Of a DNA stretch of 53,832 nt, positions 18,685 through 27,110 are shown one piece after another (the stretch's first letter is position 1; each line of letters begins with the position of its first letter). Made by a program: the position numbers and the translations under genes. This DNA is from an uncultured Pseudomonadota bacterium. GTDB taxonomy: Bacteria > Myxococcota_A > UBA796 > GCA-2862545. Under the pieces are notes generated by a model. The model had not been told where the DNA came from. It did no database searches and saw only the letters and a program-made list of their open reading frames with translations. The stretch is taken from positions 1 through 53,832 of the forward strand of contig CAIOSP010000154.1 of NCBI GenBank assembly GCA_903861005.1. The letters run 5' to 3'.

Positions 18685-19236
18685 ATGGACGTCCATCACG
18701 CGCTGCTCACCCGGCGCACCATCCACAGCTTCCTGCCTGATGCCGTCGATCAGACCGTGCTGGACCGCGCCGTCGAGGCCGCGCACCACGCGCCGAGCCA
18801 CCGCATGGTCTGGCCCTGGCGTTTCACCCAGCTGGGCCCGGTCGCCCGCGAGGCGATCGCCGCGCGCGCCGTGACGATCAAGTCCAAGGGCAGCGCGCTC
18901 CCCGCCGAAGAGGTCGCCGCGATCCGCCAGAAGTTCTTCGACGTGCCGGAGCTCTGGGTCGTGAGCCAGGTCGTCCACCAGGACCCCGCGCGCCTGCTTG
19001 AGGACTATGCGGCCGTCTCCTGCGCGATCGAGAACCTGTCCCTCTCACTGCACGCGGACGGGATCGGTTCGAAGTGGTCGACGGGCGTCATCACCACCGA
19101 CGGCGTGACCTACACGGCGGCGGGCATCGACCCGACCGTGGAGCGCATCGTCGGGTTTGTCTGGATCGGCCGCGCGCGCGAGACCCCGCAGGTCAAGCGT
19201 CCGGCTTGGTCCACCGTGCTTCGCACCACCGCCTGA
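18685..19236 (+). CDS. Nitroreductase-family flavoprotein
   Basis: The 183-residue protein starts ALLTRRTIHSFLPDAVD, the FMN-binding opening of the nitroreductase family, followed by HHAPSHRMVWPWRF and, near the end, a WIGRA segment before a short tail. Such enzymes are FMN-dependent NAD(P)H oxidoreductases acting on nitroaromatics, quinones or enones. GAGGT lies just upstream of the ATG, and the gene follows the kinase gene by 9 bases, so they are probably cotranscribed. Its stop and that of the convergent ArsC-like gene meet back to back in TGATCA. Confidence 0.9.
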   Translation: MDVHHALLTRRTIHSFLPDAVDQTVLDRAVEAAHHAPSHRMVWPWRFTQLGPVAREAIAARAVTIKSKGSALPAEEVAAIRQKFFDVPELWVVSQVVHQDPARLLEDYAAVSCAIENLSLSLHADGIGSKWSTGVITTDGVTYTAAGIDPTVERIVGFVWIGRARETPQVKRPAWSTVLRTTA

Positions 19237-19593
19237 TCAGGCCGTCAGCGTCGACTTCAACTCGTCGTCGGTCCCGCGAAAGCCCACCTGCACCGGCGCG
19301 CCATCGCGCTCGATCACCGGACGCTTGATCAGCATGGGGTCGACGGTGAACGCGTCGATCCAGCGCGCCGCGTCCCAGGCATCCTTTTCGGCCGGGAGCG
19401 CCCGGTAAGACCCGCCGCTGGTGTTGCGCATGGCGCGGTCGCCAAAGGCCGCGACCCAGGCGCTGACCTGCGCGCGCGTAGGCGGCGTCGCGCGAAAGTC
19501 GACGAACTCGGCGGGGACACGCTGCGCCTCCAGCCAGACCAGGGCCTTCTTGACCGTCCCGCAGCTAGGGATCCCGTAGACTCGCAGCGCCAC
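19237..19593 (-). CDS. ArsC/Spx/YffB-family thioredoxin-fold protein
   Basis: The 118-residue protein opens with LRVYGIPSCGTVKKALVWL, the thioredoxin-fold start of the ArsC family with a single Cys11 in the active loop, and later has an LIKRPVI segment, the cis-Pro region. A CxxC as in Spx is absent (only Cys-Gly-Thr-Val). Length and motif fit YffB-type arsenate-reductase homologues, whose role is often glutathione-dependent thiol reduction rather than arsenate. The GTG start at 19593 is set by GGAGGT 4 bases upstream. It is divergent from the CHASE2 sensor, sharing a 144-base promoter region. Confidence 0.88.
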   Translation of the reverse strand: MALRVYGIPSCGTVKKALVWLEAQRVPAEFVDFRATPPTRAQVSAWVAAFGDRAMRNTSGGSYRALPAEKDAWDAARWIDAFTVDPMLIKRPVIERDGAPVQVGFRGTDDELKSTLTA

Positions 19594-19682
19594 GCACACC
19601 TCCGCAGACCTCTTCACCAATCCGTAGGCCTCGGTCCACTCCAAGGGGCCTGCAGCGCCTCGCTCCACAAGGCCACAAGGGA

Positions 19683-19712
19683 TCGACAGGGACGGCTCGT
19701 TGCGGGTACAAT
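19683..19712 (+). promoter_or_regulatory. Sigma70-like promoter for the pgs-like operon
   Basis: TCGACA and TACAAT, each five of six to the consensus, with an 18-base spacer. Transcription would start near 19719, leaving a leader of about 19 bases before the ATG at 19738. It is one of the two best promoter matches in the window. Confidence 0.65.
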
Positions 19713-19737
19713 CGGCCCGACACCAGACCGGGGTCCT

Positions 19738-21774
19738 ATGGTCGACGAGAGCCTCAAGCCGACCCGCCCCGAGGGGCCGTCGCGACGAAGTTGGAGACTG
19801 CGCGGTCTCTGGGCTTTCCTCGTGCACCCGTTCGCGCTCAGCGTGGTGCTCCTCACGGTCGTCGCGCAGACCACCGGCGCGCTGGAGCCGCTCGATCGCA
19901 TCGTCTGGCGGGCGATCCTCGCGTCCCGCGGTCCGCTCTCGCGTTCGCTTGCGCCCACCGTACTCGCGGTCGACTCCGCCACCCTGGATCGGCTGGGTCC
20001 GCCGCCATGGAGCCCCGAGACCTGGCTGACGGTGACGGACGCGCTGCACCGGCAGCACCTCGATCACGTCGTGCTCGCCGACCCGTGGACGCGGCTGATC
20101 GCGCCGGGTCCTGCTCCCACTCGCGTGCCGGCGGTGTCGCTCTCTGCCCCCACCATCACCTGGAACGGCCAGCACACCCCCACCCTCCCTGCGTCGGTGC
20201 GCGGTCTGGTCTCCATGCTCCCGTCGCGCCTGGACGTGCCCGATCTGGCGCGCGTGGAGAGCGTGCCGGTGGTGTCGGACGGCTTGCCGCACCTCGGCTG
20301 CGTCGCACCCGCACGCTGCCCCGCACGCGGCGCCATCGCCCTGCCCGAGGTCGACATCCCGGTGGTGTCGCTCTCCACGCTGCTCGACGCGCCGGATGGC
20401 TTCCTGACGATCGGCTCGCAGGGCGCGCTGCTGGGCCTCACGGCGCCTCCATTCTCGGACGGCGTCCGCACCGCCATCCACCCCGCCAGCCAGCCGTACG
20501 TGCTGGTCGAGGCCGCGTCGCTCGCCGCCGCGCATGGCGAGGTGTTCATCCAGGGGCTGCCGCCCGGGCCCGCCGCCGTGTGGCTGCTCGCGATCCACCT
20601 GATGGTCACGAGCGCGCTGCTCTCCCGCTCCTGGCGGCGCTGGATCGTGCTCGGACCGCTGGTCGGCGCCACGGCCGCGCTGGTCGCCTGGGACGCGTCC
20701 ATGCTGGAGGCGCCGCTCCTCGGCGGTGTGCTGGTGGGCGCCGCCGCCCCGCTCGGTCGCGCGGTAGCGGTGTCGTCGACCGCGCTGTCCACCGTACAGC
20801 GGCTTGGCCTGCTGATCGTCCGCGCATCGTCTCGCGCAGGCACGCTGCGTCGCCGGATCTCCTCCGCGGATGAGCTGCTGTCGGTGTGCGCCGACGTCAC
20901 CCGCGGCCACGCCGAGGGCGCCGACGTGGTGCTCCTCACCGGCAGCAGCCGCCGACGCGCGCTGCGCTTCCACGGCGGGTTCGGCCTGACCGGCGCCGAC
21001 GTGCCTGAGGAGACGCTCAAGGCACGCCACCGCGCCATCCGCGCCGCGTGGGACACCTGGCAGCCCGTGACCGCGACGGGCGTGCTGGCGGACCACGGTC
21101 GTGAGGTCCTCATCCTCCCGCTGGTGCAGGCCGGTCACGTCGTCGCGCTCTGGATCATCGCGCCCAAGAACCGCGAGCCGGCGCCGTCAAGCCGCCGCAT
21201 GGCGCCGATCGCGCGCTGGATCGGCGAGCGCCTGGCGCTGCCCCAGGTGTCCGGCGCCCCCAGCCGCTTGGCCGACGTGATGCCCGCCGACCTCGACGAC
21301 GAGGCCCTCGACACCATGTTCGTCGCCGCGGACGAGGAGCGTCGCCGCTGGGTGCTCGCGGTGCGCGGCCTCGGTCACCCGGTGTTGGTCGCGGACACCA
21401 GCGGCGCCGTCAGCCTGATCAACCCGGAGATGGAGCGTCGCCTGGACGCCGCGGGGCTGCCTCGCGCGCGTTCGGTACGCGAGATCGTGTTCCGCTTGGG
21501 CGGCGAGTCTGCGCTTCGCGGCCGTATGGCGTCACTCTTCGCCGACGGTCGCCCGCTGGTACTCCCTTGGCCCAACCGGCCCAACGCCCGCCTCGTGATC
21601 CGTCCGATCGGAGGCGGCTCAAGCGCGATGGGAGACGAGCCGATACTCGGCTTCCTGGGTTGGATCGAAGAGCGGTACGTCTCCGCTTTCAGCGTCGACG
21701 ACACAGGGCTGATCCCAGAGGATCTACTCGACCCCGGCACCGACGACGAGACGCAGAAGGTGGACGCCTCCTAG
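19738..21774 (+). CDS. CHASE2-type membrane sensor with GAF- and PAS-like domains, no output domain
   Basis: The 678-residue protein has a membrane helix at about 29-46, an extracytoplasmic region (47-280) that starts like CHASE2 (LEPLDRIVWRAILASRG, then TVLAVDSATLDRLGPPPW), and three closely spaced membrane helices (about 281-350), the usual CHASE2 arrangement. Inside the cell follow a GAF-like region (385-500) and a PAS-like region (548-650, HPVLVADTSGAVSLINPEM). No kinase, cyclase, GGDEF or DNA-binding domain is visible, so it should signal by contact with a partner. It is the first gene of the operon, 3 bases before the PgsC-like gene, which suggests control of polymer synthesis or export. 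CHASE2 is my reading from pattern, not a search. Confidence 0.75.
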   Translation: MVDESLKPTRPEGPSRRSWRLRGLWAFLVHPFALSVVLLTVVAQTTGALEPLDRIVWRAILASRGPLSRSLAPTVLAVDSATLDRLGPPPWSPETWLTVTDALHRQHLDHVVLADPWTRLIAPGPAPTRVPAVSLSAPTITWNGQHTPTLPASVRGLVSMLPSRLDVPDLARVESVPVVSDGLPHLGCVAPARCPARGAIALPEVDIPVVSLSTLLDAPDGFLTIGSQGALLGLTAPPFSDGVRTAIHPASQPYVLVEAASLAAAHGEVFIQGLPPGPAAVWLLAIHLMVTSALLSRSWRRWIVLGPLVGATAALVAWDASMLEAPLLGGVLVGAAAPLGRAVAVSSTALSTVQRLGLLIVRASSRAGTLRRRISSADELLSVCADVTRGHAEGADVVLLTGSSRRRALRFHGGFGLTGADVPEETLKARHRAIRAAWDTWQPVTATGVLADHGREVLILPLVQAGHVVALWIIAPKNREPAPSSRRMAPIARWIGERLALPQVSGAPSRLADVMPADLDDEALDTMFVAADEERRRWVLAVRGLGHPVLVADTSGAVSLINPEMERRLDAAGLPRARSVREIVFRLGGESALRGRMASLFADGRPLVLPWPNRPNARLVIRPIGGGSSAMGDEPILGFLGWIEERYVSAFSVDDTGLIPEDLLDPGTDDETQKVDAS

Positions 21775-21777
21775 ACC

Positions 21778-24588
21778 ATGCTGCCCATCTTCCCCGAGCA
21801 CGTCCTCGACAACTCGCTTCACACGGCCATCCTCGTTGGTCTGATCGTGACGTGGGGCATGTTCGAGCTGTTCGGGTGGGTGTTCGCGGGCTTCGTGGTG
21901 TCCGGCTACCTCGCGGCCCTCGCCATGGTCTCGCCCACCACGCTCGTGGTGGTGCTCGTCGAGGCGATCCTCTGCTACGGCTTGGTGTGGATCCTGGCGA
22001 CCGGCCTGTCCGCCGCGGGGATCTACAGCCGCGTGTTCGGGCGCGAGCGCTTCATGCTCTTTGTCCTGGCGGCGATCCCCATCCGCCTGGCCGTGACCGG
22101 CGCCGCGATGCCGCGCCTGGAGTCGCGGCTGATCACCTGGGGCTGGGAGCCCGAGCAGCTGGGCCTCGGCCTGTTCGCGATCGGCGTCGTCCTGGTGCCG
22201 CTGACGGCCAACACCTTCTACAAGACCGGCTTGTCGCGCGGGCTGATCCAGCTCTCGGTCAACGCCACGCTCACCTGGGTCGTCATCAGCCAGGTCCTGG
22301 CGCGGCTCACCAACTTCGGCTTCGGTGACCTGACCCACACGTTCGACGCGATGGCGATCAACGCGTCCGAGTCGTCGCGCGTCGTGCTGGTCCTGGTGTG
22401 CACCGTGTTCATCGCCGCGCACAACAACCTCAAGTATGGCTGGGACTTCGGCGGCATCTTGGTGCCCGGCCTGCTGGCGATGCTGATCTTCACGCCCATG
22501 AAGATGCTGGCCACCGTCGCGGAGATGGTCATCCTCTTCTACGTGTACCGCACCGTGATGCGCATGCGCTTCGTCGCCTCGCTGGACCTGGAAGGCCCGC
22601 GCCGCATCGTGAGCATCTTCGCCGTCGCGTGGCTGTGGAAGTTCTGCATCGCCTGGATCGTGGACCTGTTGGACCTGCGCGTGTCCGTGTCGGACCTCTA
22701 CGGGTTCGGCTACCTGCTGACGAGCTTGGTGGTGTCGCGCTGCCTCAAGCAGGGCGGCGTCGTTCGCACCCTGGTCCCGCTGCTCGCGACCTCCTTCCAA
22801 GGGATTGCGCTCGCGCTGCCGTTGGCGGCCGCGCTGGCGTGGTGGCCGCACCCCGAGGACGCCCAGGACGCGCCGCGCGAGGCCCCCGCGCAGATCGCGG
22901 CCGCTGTGCCCGCGATCGCCTCCGCGTCCGACACCTCCGCGAGCGACCCGCTCGGCGAGTGGAGCCCGTGGACCGCGGTCGGCACGGCCGACGGCCGCGT
23001 CACCACCCTCCAGCGCGAGGGCGGCACGGCGTGCACCATGCCCACGCCCGGCCCGGTCCACGGCGAGGACGACCTGATCCAGATCGACTGCGGCGGCGAC
23101 GGTCCGGTCCTCGTGGTCAGCTCCCCGCTCGGCGACCCGGACTCCGCGTGGATCGTCGGCTGGATGGCGACGCACGGGCGCCCCTCCACCGTGCTCCTCG
23201 CGCGCGTCGACCCGTCCCGGCACCCCACGCGGCAGACCAAGGCGCCCGAGGTCGAGCGCGCCGTCGTCCGCGCCGCGATCGCCGCCGCAGGAGATCGCCC
23301 GATCCTCGTCGTTCGAACTGAGGAGCGCGCGACCGGCACGCGGCTGCACCTGCGCGACGCCACGGACGTGGATACGCTCGTCAACAGCCTCGGACTGAGT
23401 CTGGTCACGCTCGACACCGGCCCTCTGCCTGTCGGCGCCGACGCGATCTGGTCCGAGCTCCGCCCCAGCGACGGCGTGATCGTCACCTCGCGCGACCTCG
23501 TACCCCCAGGCGCGCCGGCCCCCGTCCTGCCCCTCGACGACGCCGTGGACGCCCCCGTCACCGCCGCGCCCGTTGAGCCCGATTTGCTCGTCGACACCGT
23601 GCTGCCCGCGGTAGTCCGCGCGCTGGAGGCCGGCGCGACAGGACCGTCCCCAGCCTGGCTGCACCACTTCGCCGCGTTGGTCGGCGCCGAGGTGCGCGAC
23701 AGCGTCGACCCCGAGACCGGAGCGCCGCTGTGGGTGCTCGTGCGCCGGGCCGACGGCGCCGACGCGGTCGACCGCTGGATCTTCCGTCCCGGCGGCGCGC
23801 CCTGGCTGGTCGCGACCGGCGCTGCCTGGCGCTGGCCCGGCGTGGAGGACTTGGCGCTCCACCACGGGCTCGCGCTGCGCGCTCGCGTCACCTGGATCGG
23901 CGCGTACCCGCCGCACGCTCAGGTGCGCGTCCGCCTGCTGGGCGACCCTCGCCGCGCCTTCCTCGATCGCATGATGCGCGCCCTGCTCCGGCCGACCGAA
24001 AGCTGGCGAGCCCAGGATCTGACCGCGCCGCCCACGCGCCTGCTGCTGCTCGAGACGGCCGCGGGAGACGGCGGCCCGGTGCGCCTGTCGCGCGGCGACG
24101 AGGGCAACGCCGCGGACGTGGACGCGCCGCTCGACGCGTCCGTGCTGGACGCCTTCTCGCCGTGGCCGGGCACGCGCGACGTGGTCCCAGGCAGCCTGGA
24201 GGCCTCCTGGCAGCCGACGCTGCCCTACGCGGTGAACTACGCGACGTCGATGAACCCGAACGGCGTGGTGATCGCGTGGTACCCGACCGACCTCCTCCGC
24301 GAGACGCCCCGGGCCCCTGAGCGCGCCGCGCGGCTGGGTTGGTACCAGGCGCACCGCGTGCCGGTGCTGCCAGGCCAGGATCCAAACAGCACGCCGGGCA
24401 GCGGCGGGCTGTGCGACCAAGCGCTCGCCCACGCCAACTCCCCGACCGATCTGTCGCTCGCGGCGGCGCGCGCGGGTGGCGTGCAGATCACCGTGCTCGC
24501 CACGCCGCTGCGCCTTGGCGTCCTCGCCAACCGCGGACTCGATCACTGCGCGGCGTGGGCGGCCGAGACCGCGCCGGTGTCGCCATGA
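21778..24588 (+). CDS. Tandem PgsC/CapC-like membrane protein with large C-terminal domain
   Basis: The 936-residue protein starts with about 350 hydrophobic residues. Residues 25-180 match a whole CapC: FAGFVVSGYLAALAMVSP, then GRERFMLFVLAA, then FAIGVVLVPLTANTFYKTG. Residues 205-352 repeat the pattern: FGGILVPGLLAMLIFTP, GPRRIVSIFAVA and a KQGG segment. CapC/PgsC, normally about 150 residues, is the membrane partner of the CapB ligase in poly-gamma-glutamate synthesis and export. After a Pro/Ala linker (355-395) comes a soluble domain of about 540 residues with no family I know, probably periplasmic. The stop overlaps the next gene (ATGA). The start is 3 bases after the sensor gene. Confidence 0.8.
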   Translation: MLPIFPEHVLDNSLHTAILVGLIVTWGMFELFGWVFAGFVVSGYLAALAMVSPTTLVVVLVEAILCYGLVWILATGLSAAGIYSRVFGRERFMLFVLAAIPIRLAVTGAAMPRLESRLITWGWEPEQLGLGLFAIGVVLVPLTANTFYKTGLSRGLIQLSVNATLTWVVISQVLARLTNFGFGDLTHTFDAMAINASESSRVVLVLVCTVFIAAHNNLKYGWDFGGILVPGLLAMLIFTPMKMLATVAEMVILFYVYRTVMRMRFVASLDLEGPRRIVSIFAVAWLWKFCIAWIVDLLDLRVSVSDLYGFGYLLTSLVVSRCLKQGGVVRTLVPLLATSFQGIALALPLAAALAWWPHPEDAQDAPREAPAQIAAAVPAIASASDTSASDPLGEWSPWTAVGTADGRVTTLQREGGTACTMPTPGPVHGEDDLIQIDCGGDGPVLVVSSPLGDPDSAWIVGWMATHGRPSTVLLARVDPSRHPTRQTKAPEVERAVVRAAIAAAGDRPILVVRTEERATGTRLHLRDATDVDTLVNSLGLSLVTLDTGPLPVGADAIWSELRPSDGVIVTSRDLVPPGAPAPVLPLDDAVDAPVTAAPVEPDLLVDTVLPAVVRALEAGATGPSPAWLHHFAALVGAEVRDSVDPETGAPLWVLVRRADGADAVDRWIFRPGGAPWLVATGAAWRWPGVEDLALHHGLALRARVTWIGAYPPHAQVRVRLLGDPRRAFLDRMMRALLRPTESWRAQDLTAPPTRLLLLETAAGDGGPVRLSRGDEGNAADVDAPLDASVLDAFSPWPGTRDVVPGSLEASWQPTLPYAVNYATSMNPNGVVIAWYPTDLLRETPRAPERAARLGWYQAHRVPVLPGQDPNSTPGSGGLCDQALAHANSPTDLSLAAARAGGVQITVLATPLRLGVLANRGLDHCAAWAAETAPVSP

Positions 24589-27110
24589 ACGTACGCGTCG
24601 ACGTGCTGGGGACGCTGGTATGGCTGGCCGTGGTGCTCGGCGTCGGGGCGCTCCTGTGGGTGCCACCGCCCTTCGAGTCGGACGACCGGCGTCCGCTCCA
24701 GACCTTCGTCGTGCGGCCCGACGCGCCGGTCGAATTTGTCCTCCCGCCCGCCACGCACCTGATCAAGCTGGTGACGATCGCCGAGGCCCCGTGCGGGCCC
24801 CAGGTCGACGCCACGCTCGACCAGGCCTACTCCGTCGACGTCAGCTGGCTCGACGCCAACGGCGCGCCGGTGAAGGTCGACCACCTCGACCTGGACAGCA
24901 GCGTCACCGTGTCCAACGACGAGGATGATGGCGGTGAGGTCGCGCTCCCGGTGCTCGCCCCGCGTACCACCCGCCTGGCCGTGCCCGACGAGGGCGGCGA
25001 CGTACGCACCGTTCGGGTCACCGTGCCGAAGGACGGCGCGGTCCGGGTCCGCATGTACCGTGCCGAGCCCGCGCCCTTGGGTAGGCCCGAGCTCGCGCTG
25101 CTCAAGACGAACGAGCGCGACGCGGCCTCTCTCGCGCACCAGATCGGCCTCGCGAGCTGGGACGAGGTGACGCTCGACGAGGCGCTGGCGCTGGCTGAGG
25201 TGCGCTGGCGAGGCCTCAACGCGGTGCGCGGCACGGTCTCCAAGGAGAACACCACCGTCACGCTGCTGCCGAACGCGCCGCTGCCCGAGTCGATCCGCCG
25301 CGCGACCGGCGTGGCGATCGAGCCGAGCCGCGCGGTCGCGTGGACGCTGAACGGCCCGATCGACGTCACCCTCGTGGGAGACGGCGACCTGGGCGGCCTC
25401 GCCCTGGACGCGATCACCGAGGACCTTGGCCGCGTGGACGTGCGCGCGGAGGTGGTCACTGCGCCCGAGTGGCGCGTAGGCGCTCGCGCGCTGCGCATCC
25501 GCACGGACTTCGCAGGCGAGACCACGCTGCACGTCCGCAACGACGGTCTGGAGCCCGTGCTCGGCGCGTTGGCGCTGCTCAACACCGACGCGCGCCCGGC
25601 GGTCCCCGCGGGTGTCGAGGCCTTCCCCGTCGCCTCGTTCCTGCGCGATCAGGCTGACCCCAACCTGCTCTCGGTCGCGCCGCCGCGCGCCGAGTACCAC
25701 TTCGGCCGAACGCGGCCGGAGCGCCCGATCCGGTTCGCGCTCCCCGCGGCGCCCTCGTCGGGCGTCGTCCGCGTCGCGCTCCGCGCTTTGTCGCCCACCG
25801 CACCCGTCGCCTCGCTCGACGTGGATCTGGTCGTGACCTACGCGGATCACGAGGCGGTGTTCCCGGTGCACGCCGACGCCACGTGGAGCGCCTACGAGCG
25901 CGTGCGACCTGACCCGGGCTCGCTCGACGTCGCCGTGGGCGAGGTCCGCGTCGCCGAGCCGATCGAGCGCTACCTGCCCGTGGGCGCCGGCGCGAACGCG
26001 ATCGAGATCCGCACCACCACCGGCTGGCCTGATCCGGCGGACGCCAAGGCCGTCGGCGTGCTGGTCAGCGCCGCGCTGCTCGGCCCCACGCGCGGCGCCG
26101 TGCCTGCGTCCGACCTCCTCGGCCGCACCACCGTTCGCTACGTGCGCGAGGGATTCAGCCGCTGGACGCCGCTCGACGCCAGCGTGGAGGGCACGCCCGG
26201 CCTGCCCGAGCCCACCTGGCTGCTCCGGGCGAACCCGCGCCGCGAGCTCACCGGCGAGAGCTGGGGCAGCGACGACGACGAGGGCGCTGATCTCACGCGC
26301 CACTACACCTTCCTGGACCCGGTGCGCTCAGCGGCGGGCCTGGCAGGCGAGTCTTGGCTCTTCCCACGGGTGCCCGGCGCGCCGAACGACGGCCTGGTCT
26401 GGTGCGGCTACGACGCGGGCGAGAGCGACGCCTCGCTGCCCTGGTCACCCGCCGCCACGATGCACCTGGACGGCACCCTGTCCGCGGTGGTGTGGGCCCC
26501 AGGCGCCGCGTCGCGCCCCACGCTCGGCGACACGTGGTCGCTCGAGGTCGACGGCGCCGCGTGGGCCACCCAGCGCTTCCAGAGCGGCGTCGCCGGCTTC
26601 AGTGGCCGACATGACCCAGCCTCCCGCGTGTCCTTCGTGGCCCCCGCCGGCGCGCGCGCGTGGCTCCGCGGCTTCCTGCGCGGCGCCGACTGCCCAGACT
26701 CGCGCTGGCAGCGCAGGCTCGTGATGCTCCAGCCCGGCGCGTCGATGACGTGGCGCGTGCACCGCGACGGCAGCCCGCAGCGCGTGCTGATCGGCGGCGC
26801 GGCCTCCAACCCCGCGCAGCTGTGGGTGTCGCTCACCTCACCCGCGCCCGATCACCTGCTGGACGCGTGGACCACGCGCGACCGCGTCGTGTCGCTGCCG
26901 CAGCTCGCCGCCACCGCCATCGCGCTGGAGTCGCCGTGGATGCGCGACACGGCCCTCGACTCCACGTCGATCACCCTGCACGACGATCTCGCGTCCGCGG
27001 TCGACGTGACGGTGAGCAACGTCGGAGCCGAAGCGGTGCGCGTGTTCCTTGGCGTCGAGGTGCTGGAAGCGCGTGAGCGCGATCGCGCGCCGCTGCGGAT
27101 GCCCCAATGA
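24585..27110 (+). CDS. Membrane-anchored, beta-rich periplasmic protein of the pgs-like operon
   Basis: The 841-residue protein has one N-terminal membrane helix (VLGTLVWLAVVLGVGALLWV, about 7-26) and no cleavage site, so it should stay anchored with the rest in the periplasm. The remainder is Val/Asp/Arg-rich and predicted mostly beta, with Ig-like stretches (RTVRVTVPKDGAVRVRMY) and four Cys in total. I recognise no family. The ATG overlaps the stop of the PgsC-like gene, and its own stop overlaps the next start (ATGA both times), so the four proteins are made together. A bridging role between the inner-membrane synthase and the outer-membrane protein is my inference. Confidence 0.8.
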   Translation: MNVRVDVLGTLVWLAVVLGVGALLWVPPPFESDDRRPLQTFVVRPDAPVEFVLPPATHLIKLVTIAEAPCGPQVDATLDQAYSVDVSWLDANGAPVKVDHLDLDSSVTVSNDEDDGGEVALPVLAPRTTRLAVPDEGGDVRTVRVTVPKDGAVRVRMYRAEPAPLGRPELALLKTNERDAASLAHQIGLASWDEVTLDEALALAEVRWRGLNAVRGTVSKENTTVTLLPNAPLPESIRRATGVAIEPSRAVAWTLNGPIDVTLVGDGDLGGLALDAITEDLGRVDVRAEVVTAPEWRVGARALRIRTDFAGETTLHVRNDGLEPVLGALALLNTDARPAVPAGVEAFPVASFLRDQADPNLLSVAPPRAEYHFGRTRPERPIRFALPAAPSSGVVRVALRALSPTAPVASLDVDLVVTYADHEAVFPVHADATWSAYERVRPDPGSLDVAVGEVRVAEPIERYLPVGAGANAIEIRTTTGWPDPADAKAVGVLVSAALLGPTRGAVPASDLLGRTTVRYVREGFSRWTPLDASVEGTPGLPEPTWLLRANPRRELTGESWGSDDDEGADLTRHYTFLDPVRSAAGLAGESWLFPRVPGAPNDGLVWCGYDAGESDASLPWSPAATMHLDGTLSAVVWAPGAASRPTLGDTWSLEVDGAAWATQRFQSGVAGFSGRHDPASRVSFVAPAGARAWLRGFLRGADCPDSRWQRRLVMLQPGASMTWRVHRDGSPQRVLIGGAASNPAQLWVSLTSPAPDHLLDAWTTRDRVVSLPQLAATAIALESPWMRDTALDSTSITLHDDLASAVDVTVSNVGAEAVRVFLGVEVLEARERDRAPLRMPQ

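Noticed and set aside
19594-21138. A long upstream extension of the ArsC-like frame to 21138
   Set aside because: The extension is Arg/Gly/His-rich noise opposite the sensor gene; a GGAGGT and GTG at 19593 give the normal family length.
21724-24666. A 980-codon minus-strand frame opposite the PgsC-like gene
   Set aside because: Arg/His/Gln/Gly-rich translation with no motif; the opposite strand has clear membrane segments and CapC pattern.
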